This document shows, piece after piece, positions 1 to 11,404 of a DNA stretch of 64,000 nt; position 1 is the first letter of the stretch, and every line of letters begins with the position of its first letter. The stretch is from Euonymus europaeus. Taxonomy: Eukaryota > Streptophyta > Magnoliopsida > Celastrales > Celastraceae. The stretch spans positions 17,518,760 to 17,582,759 of the forward strand of contig OY756969.1 of assembly GCA_963580455.1 (NCBI GenBank), written 5' to 3'. The notes beneath the pieces are model-generated. The model ran no database searches. It saw nothing but the letters and a program-made list of their open reading frames with translations, and was not told the DNA's origin. The position numbers were made by a program, and so were the translations under genes.

Positions 1-2
1 TT

Positions 3-3000
3 TTGATCCGTGGGTATTGTAGAGTGGGGCTTGCAAGGTGTGGATTGGAGATTTTGGATGAGATGAAGAGATTGGGATTTCTGCGGAATAGGGTGGTGTA
101 TAATACTCTGATTTCCAGTTTTGGCAGGGAAGGCAAGAGTAACGACGCTGAAAAATTGGTGGAGAGAATGAAAGAGGATGGTCTGCTTCCAGATATTGTT
201 ACTTTCAATTCTAGGATATCAGTGCTTTGTAGTGCAGGGAAGATTTTAGAGGCTTCTAGAATTTTTAGGGATATGCAGATGGATGAATATTTCGGTCTGC
301 CTCGGCCCAATGTTGTAACGTATAATTTAATGCTAGAGGGTTTTTGCAATGAAGGGATGTTGGAGGAAGCCAAGACCCTGGTGGATTCTATGAAAAAGAA
401 TGGTGATTTTATTAATTTGGAGAGTTATAATATATGGATGCTGGGTCTTGTGAGGAATGGAAAGCTATTAGAGGCTCGAACAATTCTCAAAGATATGGTT
501 GATAGAGGCATATGGCCCAATATTTACTCTTACAATATTGTGATTTATGGGTTATGTAAGAACGGGTTGCTCTCAGATGCAAGAATGTTGATTGGCTTGA
601 TGATAGGCAGTGGTATTTCTCCTGATACGGTAACTTACAGCACTTTGATCCATGGATACTGCAGTAAAGGGAAGGTATTTGGTGCTAATAATGTTCTACA
701 TGAGATGGTAAAAAGCGGCTGTTTCCCAAATACTTATACTTGCAACATTTTGCTGCACAACCTATGGAAGGAAGGGAAAACGTCAGAAGCTGAGGAATTT
801 CTCAAAAAGATGAATGAAAGGGGTTATGGTTTAGATATTGTAACCTGCAATATTGTGGTTGATGCTCTTTGTAAAGGTGGGAAATTGGACAAGGCTGTTG
901 AAATTGTGAGAGGGATGTGGATTCATGGAAGTGCGGCCCTTGGTGATTTAGGGAACTCATTTATAGGCCTAGTAGATGATAGTAATACTGGGAGGAAATG
1001 TACTCCTGATTTGGTAACTTATTCAACAATTGTTAATGGTCTATGCAAGGTTGGAAGGCTTGATGAAGCTAAAAAAATGCTTGTTGAAATGATGGGGAAA
1101 GGCTTGCAGCCTGATTCAATCATTTATGACACTTTTGTACACACTTTCTGCAAAGAGGGAAAACTATCATCTGCTTTTCGAGTCCTCAAGGATATGGAGA
1201 AAAAAGGTTTTGACAAGACTATACGGACTTATAACTCGTTGATGCTTGGCTTGGGGAATAAGAATCAGATATTTGAAATCTATGGACTAATGGATGAGAT
1301 GAGAGAAAGAGGGGTTTCTCCAAATGTTTGGACTTATAATTATATGATTAGTTCTCTTTGTAAAGGAGAAAGGATTGATGATGCCACTTCTATTTTAGAT
1401 GATATGGTGCAAAAGGGGATATCCCCAAACATATCTTCCTTCCGGACACTAATTAAAGCTTTTTGTGAGGCAAGGGATTTTGGAGTGGCAAAGGAAGTTT
1501 TTCAGATTGCTCTGAGCATATGTGGCCACAATGAAGCCCTTTATAGTTTTATGTTTAACGAGTTACTTGATGGTGGGGAAGTTTCAGAAGCTAAAGAACT
1601 ACTTGAAGCTGCATTACATAGATCATTTTACTTGGGAAACTTTCTGTACAAAAATCTTATTGACAGACTTTGTGGGGATGAAAAATTGGAAGATGCAAGT
1701 GGTATTCTTCATAAGATGATTGATAAAGGATACGGCTTTGATCCTGCATCATTCATACCAGTGATTGAGTGTTTAGGTAAAAATGGAAACAAGCACGAGG
1801 CTGATGAACTTGCAGAGAAAATGATGGAAATGACTTCGGAAGATAGGGTGACAAATGTAGTGTACAGAAACTCAATGAAATTAATTGATAATAAACACAA
1901 AAAGTATGGCCAGAGTGACTGGCAGACCATGTTGCAAAGGTATGGTCAACTCAGTTTTTTTCCATCACTTCTTTGTCTAGTTGAGTTTTTGTTTTTTTTC
2001 TTTTTTTGGGCTACGGTTTTTATATATTTTTTCCCCTTCTGAGCAATTGATTGATACTTTCCATAAGAGTAAATAATTTATTATTTGAGCTATCCATCAT
2101 GTTTTTAAAGGACAAAAGCAAAATCTAGCATGCATTTGAGAGGTGATACTTAGAGGTTTTGTTTTGGTTGATCTTGATGCATCATATCAAGGGCCATCTT
2201 TGTGACCTATACCTTTCGCAATAAAAAATCTGGGTTGAGTTTGCTGCTTCTCAGTGCATAGTACGAAGATGTACTGGGTATTTATTTTAAGATTAGAAGT
2301 GCAGGAACTTGCCTCAGGGCCCAGGGGAACAATTAGAGACCCAATCAGTTGTAGTTTCTTTTTATATGTAGAGTACATTAACCATTCAAATAAAGTGATT
2401 GTATATATGAAGTACGTCAATTTCTTTTTGACTAAGAAAAGAGAGTATACACACAAATCTGCATTCAAGTTACATTAACTAGCATATATTTTAATGTTAG
2501 CGTTGATAAACTAAAGCAATAAAAATCGTAAAACTATGTATTAAGAAATTTGTATGAGTTTTTTTTGGGTCCAATATTAGTGCCTTAAATTTCTGTTTCA
2601 GATAAATATGATATGCATCCCTATTTTTTTGAGAAAGTGAGAGAAGAAAAATAGATTAAAAGGAAAATCCAGGGGGGAGGGTTGTTGGGGTTGATAGTGG
2701 GGGATGCTAGTGAGGTAAAAAATAGTTCTAAAAAATTGAGCTGGGCAAAACACCCTAATACATCCCTGATTACCACAGAGTAGTTGTATTGTCCCAAGGC
2801 TGTTTTTCAGAGCATGCCAAGGTAATCTCAGTATCTTTATCTTTCCAATTGGCTATGAACCATTTAGCGTTTTAGTATTCGTTGTTTGCACTCCCATTTT
2901 TAACATTTCTCTTACATAATCCTTGTTGCAGAGATGATGGCAGTGGAGTTGCATTGAAAGCTCTGAAGCGGGTGCAGAAGGGCTGGGGTCAGGGAAACAT

Positions 3001-3043
3001 ATCAAGTCTGCAGCACCAGAAAAATGAGTTCCTTGATTATTGA
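3..3043 (+). CDS. P-class pentatricopeptide repeat protein, 3' part (two exons)
   Basis: PPR proteins bind organellar RNA one base per repeat and act in its processing or translation. About fifteen 35-residue repeats run through nearly the whole visible protein, with the typical P-class pattern VxYNTLIxGxCKxGxxxEAxxLxxxM; no E or DYW editing domain follows. The frame is open at the window edge, so the start and any targeting peptide lie upstream. I read exon 1 as ending at 1939 (CAAAG/GTATGG) and exon 2 as 2932-3043 after TTGCAG. The split Arg codon is restored in phase, and exon 2 adds about 36 residues including GWGQGNISSL before the stop at 3041-3043. The unspliced frame instead runs into low-complexity Phe-rich sequence to 2042, which supports the intron. 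From memory, the Arabidopsis protein At2g17140 has a very similar tail; this was not searched. Confidence 0.9.
1940..2931 (+). other. Intron of the PPR gene
   Basis: GT at 1940 and AG at 2930-2931, with a pyrimidine-rich stretch before the acceptor. It is AT-rich and holds no credible second gene. The short frames around 2187-2478 overlap each other on opposite strands and look like chance. Confidence 0.75.
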
Positions 3044-3134
3044 AAGTGGTGGTTGCATGTATTCATTCCTTTCAGTGAAAATGAGTTCCTTGATTATTGA
3101 GATGTGGTGGTTGCATGTCTTCATTCCTTTCACT
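3021..3134 (+). repeat. 57-bp tandem duplication across the PPR stop codon
   Basis: A segment starting AAAATGAGTTCC at 3021 recurs at 3078 with a few differences. The first copy holds the last codons and stop of the PPR gene. The second lies in the 3' UTR. Confidence 0.8.
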
Positions 3135-4224
3135 CGATATTCAAGATTTACCTCATGCTGGACCTGTAGTTGGATGCCAAAGTTTTAGGCATTATAATAG
3201 CCTTGCAGAGCAGCAAGTCGTACTTAGCAACTTTTGAAAAGTATCTTTCACCAGGAGGAGCTTTTCAGTATTGTGAATTATGCTTTTGTTGCTGCAATTG
3301 AAAAGCAAGTACATGCTGGATTCAAGGGTCACCAATTGTTCATCAGGATTAACAAAATGTTACCTCGATTCACATGGTGAAAGAAAAAAGAAGTATATGC
3401 CAGATATATACAGCAAGGTTGCATTTAGCGCTCAACTTTGGAAAGTATCTTTCACCAGGAGATACTTTCAGTGATGTGAGTTTTGTTCTAGTTGAAAAGC
3501 AAGTACATACCAGATTCAAGGGTCATCAACTGCTCATCAGGATTAACAAAATGTTTTCTCAATTCACATGCATTTTTCTGAAAGAAGGGTTAATATGTCT
3601 GCCTCCTGAACCATGTTCTTTCTTTTTCAAGGTCACTTCAGGACCAACTTTCAGGTGTGGGATTAAACAGGCATGTCTCATTTTCTGCAAACTAGGTGGA
3701 GTGGCTTTTTCCCTTCTCTTTAATTTCCCTCTTTCTTTCTTTTCTGTTGTTTGGTAGCGTGCAGCACAAAACCTGTCAATGACAACGAATCTTGGTGTTT
3801 ACATTGCCAACAATATGGACCTCTGCTGTTGGAGTAATACCCTTAGGGCAAAAATAGTTATTTTGGTGATTTGTAGGCCGGTAGAAATTACAATCGTTTA
3901 GTTTCTTATTGCCTTATCCTTTTGTCCACCATTTTTCTTGTTTGTAGGTGGCATTACTCTTGTGGGTGTTCCACAATCGGGACATTTGCTCTCTCATTGT
4001 GCTTGAAGACCATTATAATGCTCGTATTCACTGGTATGGGAATTTAAGTGGAACTATTAATTGGCATGACAAAAAATAAATATATGTGTGTGTGTCTCTG
4101 TGTAGATTTATATTTCTTGCATACATGGATGAACACAAAACTGGATATGCATGATTATAATACAACTTCAACCCCCCACCCTCCCCCGCGATAAGCAATG
4201 TCGCTTCAAGGCTGTTCATGAGGA
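3135..4224. other. PPR 3' flank with a diverged tandem duplication; no supported gene
   Basis: A segment of about 140 bp at 3236-3375 recurs in diverged form at 3438-3569, sharing AAGTATCTTTCACCAGGAG and CATCAGGATTAACAAAATG. Short exon-like stretches near 3750-3840 and 3948-4030 end in GT dinucleotides, and similar stretches follow the copia element near 8175 and 8675. I do not recognise a protein in them. They may be the remains of one gene split by the copia insertion. Confidence 0.4.
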
Positions 4225-4229
4225 TGATG

Positions 4230-4399
4230 TGTTAGTTAATCAAGGTACTCAAAGGAAAGAACACTCGTATATTCCGTATTACAGCAACATAGCCATTTGA
4301 CATACAAAGATACACTATATGATGAAAACCTAGGGTTTCTAAGGAATATACAATACTACCCTTACCTAGAAAAGACAATTACAAACTCATCTCTCAACA
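4230..4399 (-). repeat. 3' LTR of the copia element
   Basis: 170 bp, TG...CA ends, same sequence as 7906-8075. The adjoining 4400-4410 is the G-rich polypurine tract when read on the minus strand. Confidence 0.95.
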
Positions 4400-4406
4400 C
4401 TCCCCC

Positions 4407-7400
4407 TCAAGTTGGAGCATAAATGTTAATCATGCCCAACTTGTTACATAACTCACTAAATTGACTTTTCCACAAAGCTTTAGTAAAAACATCACCAAGT
4501 TGATCTTTAGATCGAACATACATCGGATGAATCTTTTTCGTCTTCACAACCAAATCCCTAATAAAGTGACAATCAACTTCAATATGCTTTGTACGTTCAT
4601 GAAAAACAGGATTAGATGCTATATACATAGCCGCTTGGTTATCACAAAACATTCTCATAGGAGTAAGAGATGGGAATCCTATCTCACTGAGCAAAGATTG
4701 AACCCATATCATTTCACAAGCAGTATGTGCCATAGCTCGATACTCAGCTTCTGCACTAGACCGAGCCACCACATTCTGTTTCTTACTTTTCCAAGTGACC
4801 AGATTATCACCAATAAAAACACAATATCCTGAGATTGACCTTCTATCAATACAATCTCCAGCCCAGTCAGCATCACTAAAACCCCTGATTTCAAAAGATT
4901 TAGAACGTTTGAACCATAAGCCCAGACCAGGAGCACCTTTAAGATATTTGACAATCCTACAAGCAACATCCCAATGCTCAATACGAGGATCCTGCATAAA
5001 CTGACTCACCACTCCAATTGCAAAAGAAATATCAAGACGAGTTACAGTCAAATAGATCAATTTTCCTACCAACCGACGATATCTCCTTGGATGCTCAAAT
5101 GCTTCACTGACATCTTTGCCAAACTTTACATTTGGATCCATAGGAGTTGAGACAGGTTTAGCTCCCAACAATCCAGTCTCCTGTAACAGATCCGTTACAT
5201 ATTTTCGTTGGCATAAGGATAAGCCATTTTTGGACCTAGCCACCTCAATACCCAAGAAATAACGCAATTTTCCAAGATCCTTGACACTAAAAAGACTGTT
5301 AAGAAACAATTTGAGTTTCTGAATACCTGATAAGTCACTGCCAGTCACCACAATGTCATCCACATAAACAACAAGGATAATACACCCACTTGCTCTATGT
5401 CTCACAAATACTGAGTGGTCTACAGCCACCTGTTTCATACCAAATCTTAACACGGCAGTACTAAATTTTTCAAACCATGCACGAGGAGATTGCCTAAGGC
5501 CATAAATAGCCTTGTGTAAACGACATACCTTCCCAGACTCCCCCTGAGCAACATACCCGGGAGGTTGCTCCATATACACCTCTTCCTTCAAGTCACCATG
5601 TAAAAAGGCATTCTTGATATCAAGTTGATACAAAGGCCAATCCTTGGTGACAGCAACTGCTAAAAGGACACGTACAGAAGACAAGCGAGCAACAGGAGAG
5701 AAAGTTTCAAAATAATCAACTTCATAAGTTTGAGTATAACCTTTAGCAACCAAGCGGGCTTTATAGCGTTCAACCGAACCATCAGGTAAATATTTGATAG
5801 CATAAACCCAACGACATCCAACAACACTCCCCCCAGGTGGTAAATCAGTAAGAGTCCAAGTCTTATTACGATGGAGAGCAGCAATCTCATCATCCATAGT
5901 AGCCTGCCAGTGAGGAAGAGTAACAGCGTCCTGAAAAGAAGAGGGGAGACTAGTGGAGGACAAAGAGCTAATGAACGAGGAATATGAAGGAGATAAATGA
6001 GACATAGACACAAAGTTAGAAATAGGATGGGTAGTACAAGTACGGGTACCTTTACGAAGGGCAATAGGAAGATCAGAAGAAGATGGCGATGAAGGTGGTG
6101 CAGGAACTTGCAGAGATGAAGATGGTGGAAGGGGTTCTTGAATATCCTGAGAAATCTTGGACCAGGTACCACGAGTATAAACCTGCAAGGGAATAGATGA
6201 AACATCCAAACTAGAAATAGAAGATGGAGGAAGGGGTAAAGGGGGGGAGGATGAAACAGGAGGAGAATTTTCCAAAGAAGAAAAATATGGCACATCATCA
6301 AAAAAGGTAACGTCAATACTAACACGATACCGATGGGAGGTAGGATCCCAATAACGATACCCTTTTTGAGTACGAGAATACCCAACAAAGACACATTTGA
6401 TAGACTTGGCATGTAATTTATCACCACCAGTCTGCAAGTCCTGAACAAAACATTGAGAACCAAAAACACGAGGAGGAAGAACAAAAACAGAAGTAGATGG
6501 AAAAAGAATCGGAAAAGGAGATTTACCACCTAAAACAGAAGACGGCATGCGATTAATTAAATAACAGGCAGTCAAAACAGCATCTCCCCAATAGCATTTA
6601 GGAACATTCATATGAATAAGTAGAGTACGAGCAGTATCAAGAAGATGACGATTCTTACGTTCAGCGACACCATTTTGCTGTGGGGTATGAGGACAAGATT
6701 TTTCATGAATAATGCCTTTAGATGCACAAAAAACAGAAAGAGGACCTTTAACATATTCAATTGCATTATCAGAACGTAATATACGAATAGATTTACCAAA
6801 CTGAGTAGAGACTTCATTATAAAAAAGTGCAAACACAGAAGCAACATCTGAACGACGTTTTAATAAAAACAACCAAGTCATTCTGGAACAATCATCAATA
6901 AAGGTGACAAAATATGAATAACCACACAAACTAGGAGTACGGGAAGGTCCCCAAATATCAGAATGCACAAGTTCAAAAGGTGTCAAACATCTAGTGGTAA
7001 CACTTGGGGAAAAAGAAACACGGTGATGTTTGCCTAACTCACAAGCCTCACACTCTAACCTAGATACAGATGCAGGAACAGAAATCACTTGACGGAGAAG
7101 TTTCAAAGAAGGATGTCCCAATCTAACATGCCATTGAAAAGGAGTTAAAGACGAAGTGGTGAAACTAGAAACCAAAGCAGTCGGTGGATCCAAATGATAT
7201 AGACTAGCCCGTTCAGAACCCCCACCAATCATCTTCTTCGTCTCCAAGTCCTGAAAAATACAATGAGAAGGAAAGAAAGTGACACTACAGTTAAAAGATT
7301 TAGTAAATTGACTCACAGACATAAGATTAAAAGGAAACTTTGGAATGTATTGAACACCAGATAAAGAGAGAGAAGAGGTAGGAGAGACACTACCACTCCC

Positions 7401-7588
7401 CAAAACCTGACAAGTACGACCATCTGCAACAGTAACATTACGAGAGGATGAAGGATGAAAAGATGTGAAAGTATGAGATTGACCAGTAATATGGATAGAT
7501 GCACCTGAATCAATGATCCAGGAACAGGGACTAGAAACATGATAACAAGAGGAGTTACCTGAAGATGTAGTGATGGCTGCAATATCGG
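4407..7588 (-). CDS. pol: Copia pol polyprotein (protease, integrase, RT, RNase H)
   Basis: About 1,060 codons without a stop or frameshift. Domains in order: aspartic protease (WIIDSGASIHITG), pre-integrase finger (WHVRLGHPS... CEACELGKHH), integrase with all three acidic residues visible (D of SDIWGP, D of RSDNA, E of NGVAERKN), reverse transcriptase (RWVYAIKYLPDGSVERYKAR, catalytic YVDDIVV) and RNase H (ARSSAEAEYRAMA to HIEVDCHFIRD). Translation runs open upstream to an ATG at 7874, but the first 96 or so of those residues are the antisense of an inverted gag fragment and not a real N terminus. The enzymes look intact, but there is no gag capsid, so the copy would need one supplied in trans. 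Confidence 0.93.
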
Positions 7589-7905
7589 TTCTGGAAGAGG
7601 CTACTCTCGTGGTAGTGGTAGTTCTCGTGGTCGTGGTTGTGGCAGAAACAGTGTTCGAAAGTGTACTTTTTGTGGGAAAGATAATCACACTGTTGATAGA
7701 TGTTTTGATAAGCATGGAAAACCCTGGGAACGCAATTCTCAGTTTCGACAACCTTTGGGTGGTACTTCTGTGGTTCCAAGATCTGATGTTGCACACGCAG
7801 TCTCTTCTCATGATCCATTGAGTGGCTCTTCCAGCATTACTCTCTCTCAGGCTGAGTATGATTCTCTGCTTCATCGGTCCCAGCAGTCATCCTCCTCCGA
7901 TACCA
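7587..7905 (+). pseudogene. gag: Inverted copia gag fragment with zinc knuckle
   Basis: On the plus strand this encodes the end of a copia gag: an Arg/Gly/Ser-rich stretch, the CX2CX4HX4C knuckle CTFCGKDNHTVDRC, and a Ser-rich tail ending SSSSDT. All other genes of the element are on the minus strand. The fragment starts directly where pol begins and ends directly at the 5' LTR, so it is flipped and the rest of gag is gone. Its tail matches what should precede the pol start (CCGATA is shared), which points to an in-place inversion of about 320 bp plus a deletion. Confidence 0.85.
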
Positions 7906-8075
7906 TGTTAGTTAATCAAGGTACTCAAAGGAAAGAACACTCGTATATTCCGTATTACAGCAACATAGCCATTTGACATACAAAGATACACTATATGATG
8001 AAAACCTAGGGTTTCTAAGGAATATACAATACTACCCTTACCTAGAAAAGACAATTACAAACTCATCTCTCAACA
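7906..8075 (-). repeat. 5' LTR of the copia element
   Basis: 170 bp, TG...CA ends. On the minus strand the next bases inside the element are TGGTATCGG, close to the usual TGGTATCAG of plant elements primed by initiator tRNA-Met. Confidence 0.95.
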
Positions 8076-8080
8076 TGATG

Positions 8081-9456
8081 CATTAAGTATTTGATGTGTA
8101 GTATATGGATTTGGGTAACACGAGGTATTTAAGAGTTTGAAAACCATTGTTCTATAATTATTTATTCTCTGTAGCACCTTGGCCATATCCTCGCTCATGA
8201 CCATATCATGTCCAGTACTTCAAGCTTCTGATAACTATAGATTTCATAATGGCTGCCGTTTTAAATTTAGCAGTCGATTCACCACCAAAGCTTTGTATTC
8301 CTTTTGATAACAACAATACAACAGTAAATACTTATTTCTTCCTTAACCTGGCGTTTGCCTCTATTATGGAAATTAACGACCCCAGTATTATATTTGGTAA
8401 TTGATAGTGGACTGCCCTTGAAGATTTGGAGATTCAAACTAAACTTGAATTTCTGCATTAATTTGTATTTTTATTTTGGTCTTGATTGGCTTCTCAAAAT
8501 GATGTTGTAGAATTTTCTCCTTAGTGACAAAATATTGTAATAGTACGTTAGTTACTGACAATTTAATCTTGTCTTCGCTGGTGGACATTGTTATCTACAA
8601 TGTGAGTCTTTCTGTAATGCTTTCACTTTCTGTATTAATATTTTTGAAACTCATTATATTCTTTTAAATGGCAGCAAAAGTTCTTCACCATCCACCTAGA
8701 GATTCGTCAGAAACAAATAGAAAAGCATAAGAGAATGTTTGAAGCAACTGGTGAGAAAATCCTAATTTGTGCCAAACTTTGAAGACCTGGATTCTCATTT
8801 TTAATGTATGCTAGTTGTGGAAAGAGGTATATACTAACTTAGTCAGTTTTTGTCGTGGATGTGCTTCCTCTCTCGGAGGAAGATTCCTCCAATAGGGTCA
8901 TTTTGGGTGTTGGCCAAGTAAGGTACTTCCTTTTAAAAATGAAATCTGTAGGAAGAATGATAGATGCTGTGATCTTTTCCAGTGTAGCCATTTGTGGGTG
9001 ATATCTGCTTTGTTTCCTCTACTCTATCATCAAAATTTGCCTCTACCATTACCATTTTCGTCTATTGGTTCTCTTGGATTTCGATTCTCGAAATCTGTTC
9101 TGTTCTATTTCCTGTTAATCTGTACCTCAAATAATACACACATTCATGCTAAATATATTTACAAATATTTAATTTTCCAGGGATATTACTATGTAATGAA
9201 GGTAATAATTTTTATTTTTTTAATATTACCCTTGATACTTTTGAAATAAAATGTGCCATTACTTTCCAGAAACGTAAGATGAAATGCATTGTCTGTAAAA
9301 TTCAACATTCTCATAACTAATAGAAGTTATTTAGTAATCATAATTAAGCTGTGTCTTCCACGGTTTGCCTTTAAATGAACATATATTTGGCTCCTAATTT
9401 CGGATTCAGGCATCAATGATACATAATAAACTAACACTAGTGAGTACTCATCATCC
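8081..9456. other. No supported gene; AT-rich with possible exon remnants
   Basis: Short open stretches between AG and GT dinucleotides near 8175 and 8675-8750 could be exons of a gene that the copia element split, but no family is recognisable. The rest is AT-rich non-coding sequence. Confidence 0.3.
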
Positions 9457-10046
9457 TCAGAGTCCCAAGCTTAAATCCAACATAAGACCAGAAGAGCAGA
9501 CAGAAGCTAACTGAGACTCTTGTACCGGTGCAGGTGCAAGTGCAGGCAAAGGCAAATTGAGGTCAAGCCCTTGGCTTAGTGATGTGCAGTCCACTTTCTC
9601 CCAGTGACACCTCTTGTGCCCACCCAGCGCTTGCCCACTTGAAAACATCCAACAGCAAATGCTACACTTGTGTCCTAAAACCACAATGGCATTGTCTCTT
9701 TGAACCACCATGTTACCACCGGTGCCTCTTCTGCAGTAATCCTCCATTTCACAATCACTAATGCTGCTTGTGGTGGCAAAATGTCTCTTGACATTCTTGT
9801 GAGCCACTAGTGCTTTATTGCGACTAAACCCTGAGAAAGAAGTCACTGGAGAATTGGATTTTTGTACTTGAACCTTTGAATCAGAACCATTAGCCAACAG
9901 CAACAAGCATGATGCGACCTCACGATCGTCCTCGGTCAAAATTGGTTGGCAAAACTGAGTAGGAGGGTTGATCCAGCGCCACTGACGCTCGAGGTGGCAC
10001 CTCATGTGACCAAACAACGCCTACACGACCAAAACATCTTGCCACA

Positions 10047-11404
10047 TGATAGGTATGAATATACCTCTTGTTTTTTGTGATAATAACCCTCTATTATCTC
10101 ATTGGTATTGTCAATTCGGTACATTTATCTATTGTCTTAGATTTTGATAGGCAATTCATGGTGCGGAACAAAAAGGTGGCAAATATGGGCAAGATGAGAG
10201 CAAGAATAATCTTGCAAATTATCCTGGGCGTGATTTATACACGCCTAGGCGGTATGGGCCACGCACGGAACAGAGTCGGATGGAAAAAATTCAGGAAAAA
10301 CTGTTTTTCTAGAGCAGCGCCTAGGCGAGGTGCGCCTAGGCGTATTTCCTACACGCCTAGGCGCCCCTGCACGAAAATGACAACTTTTATTTCGTGAAAG
10401 CCCTAAAAACAAAACAACTTCTGACTTATCGAACGGCCATTCCAGGGAGCGAAAAACAGAGGAAAGAAGGAGGATTCAAGGTTTGAATGAGGGATTCTCC
10501 ATCTTGGCTTGTGTTTCTTCCAATTTTGGGTTCTACCAACATGTTTCTCTCTCTTTGCTTTTCTCTTTCTCTCTCTATGAGTAGCTAAACTCTTTATCAC
10601 CAAGGCTAGGATGAAGTCTTGGGTTGAATGATGGTTGTATGAATTGATTTGGTTATATGTGAATCTTTTTGGGTATAAATCTTTGGTTTCTATGATTATT
10701 GTGGATTCTTCTTACTTTTTGTGCTTGATCACTACTTAGGGTTTTGAATGGATTTGTTTGATGGATTTTGTAGATGGTGAAATATCTAGTTAATCATGCT
10801 TCTTGGGACCTTAGATTGCAATTGTTGTTTCCATTAGGTTTGGAACAAAATTGTATGACATCCTATTTTCATTGAGCTTTCATGAATTCTTATGCATGTC
10901 TAGACCAATAGGATGGCTAGAATGTTGATAGGAACATCCAACCTAGACCAATAAGATGACTAGTGATTGATATGAGGGAAATTGGCTTGAGTGCGCTAAA
11001 ACCGACTTAGGTACGGATTTGTTATACCCGGATTGATAAATGTGTGAGTGAATTGGTTGTGTTTGCACATCATTGACCCTTGGTGGATTTCGAAGTCTTG
11101 GTGCTTCATTCTTTTACTTGAATTCATTACATTAATATAGCTTTCCTAGTGATAAATTGCTTTAGCATTTGCATTCTTCAATACAAAAATTCCAAAAACA
11201 CTTTACTTTTCTTGCTTGCATTCTTATTAAATTACAAACCCAATCAACTTGAGCGGAACTTTAATTTCTTGCATTGTCCATAAATATATACAAACAAACA
11301 CTTGGATCAATTATAACTCTGCCTCTGTGGATACGATCTCTACTAACTACTTGTGCTATCCCTTCGACTAGTGCACTTGCTAGTAGGGTATTTTAAACCC
11401 AACA
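10047..11404. mobile_element. Solo LTR, 1,358 bp, TSD CCACA
   Basis: It begins TGATAG, ends CCCAACA and is flanked by CCACA at 10042-10046 and 11405-11409. There is no internal region or second LTR, so it is the usual scar of LTR-LTR recombination. The segment near 11320-11404 (CTCTGCCTCTGTGGATACGA and following) resembles LTR ends of large plant gypsy elements; lineage uncertain. Near its start are four copies of the palindrome CGCCTAGGCG. Confidence 0.9.
10242..10363. repeat. Four copies of the 10-bp palindrome CGCCTAGGCG
   Basis: Exact copies at 10242-10251, 10318-10327, 10333-10342 and 10354-10363, inside the solo LTR and in otherwise AT-rich sequence. Confidence 0.9.

Larger units (their letters stand above)
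4230..8075 (-). mobile_element. Ty1/copia LTR retrotransposon, young, with rearranged gag
   Basis: Two 170-bp LTRs (4230-4399 and 7906-8075) begin TGTTAG and end CAACA, look identical by eye, and are flanked by TGATG at 4225-4229 and 8076-8080. The element reads on the minus strand: 5' LTR on the right, polypurine tract (TTGAGGGGGAG on the minus strand) beside the left LTR at 4400-4410, and a primer-site core TGGTATC beside the right LTR. At 3.85 kb it is short for copia because almost all gag is missing and the surviving gag piece is inverted. The short LTRs and pol motifs fit an Ale/Retrofit-like lineage, but that is a guess. Identical LTRs imply recent insertion or gene conversion. Confidence 0.95.

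Noticed and set aside
5660..6529. 289-codon Leu/Phe-rich minus frame that looks like a membrane protein
   Set aside because: It lies within copia pol on the same strand in another frame. The hydrophobic look is a frame-shift shadow of Ser/Thr/Pro codons.
7570..7821. Open frame of 83 codons rich in Val on the plus strand
   Set aside because: It overlaps the inverted gag fragment in another frame. The Val run is a frame shadow of the Arg/Gly/Ser-rich gag segment.
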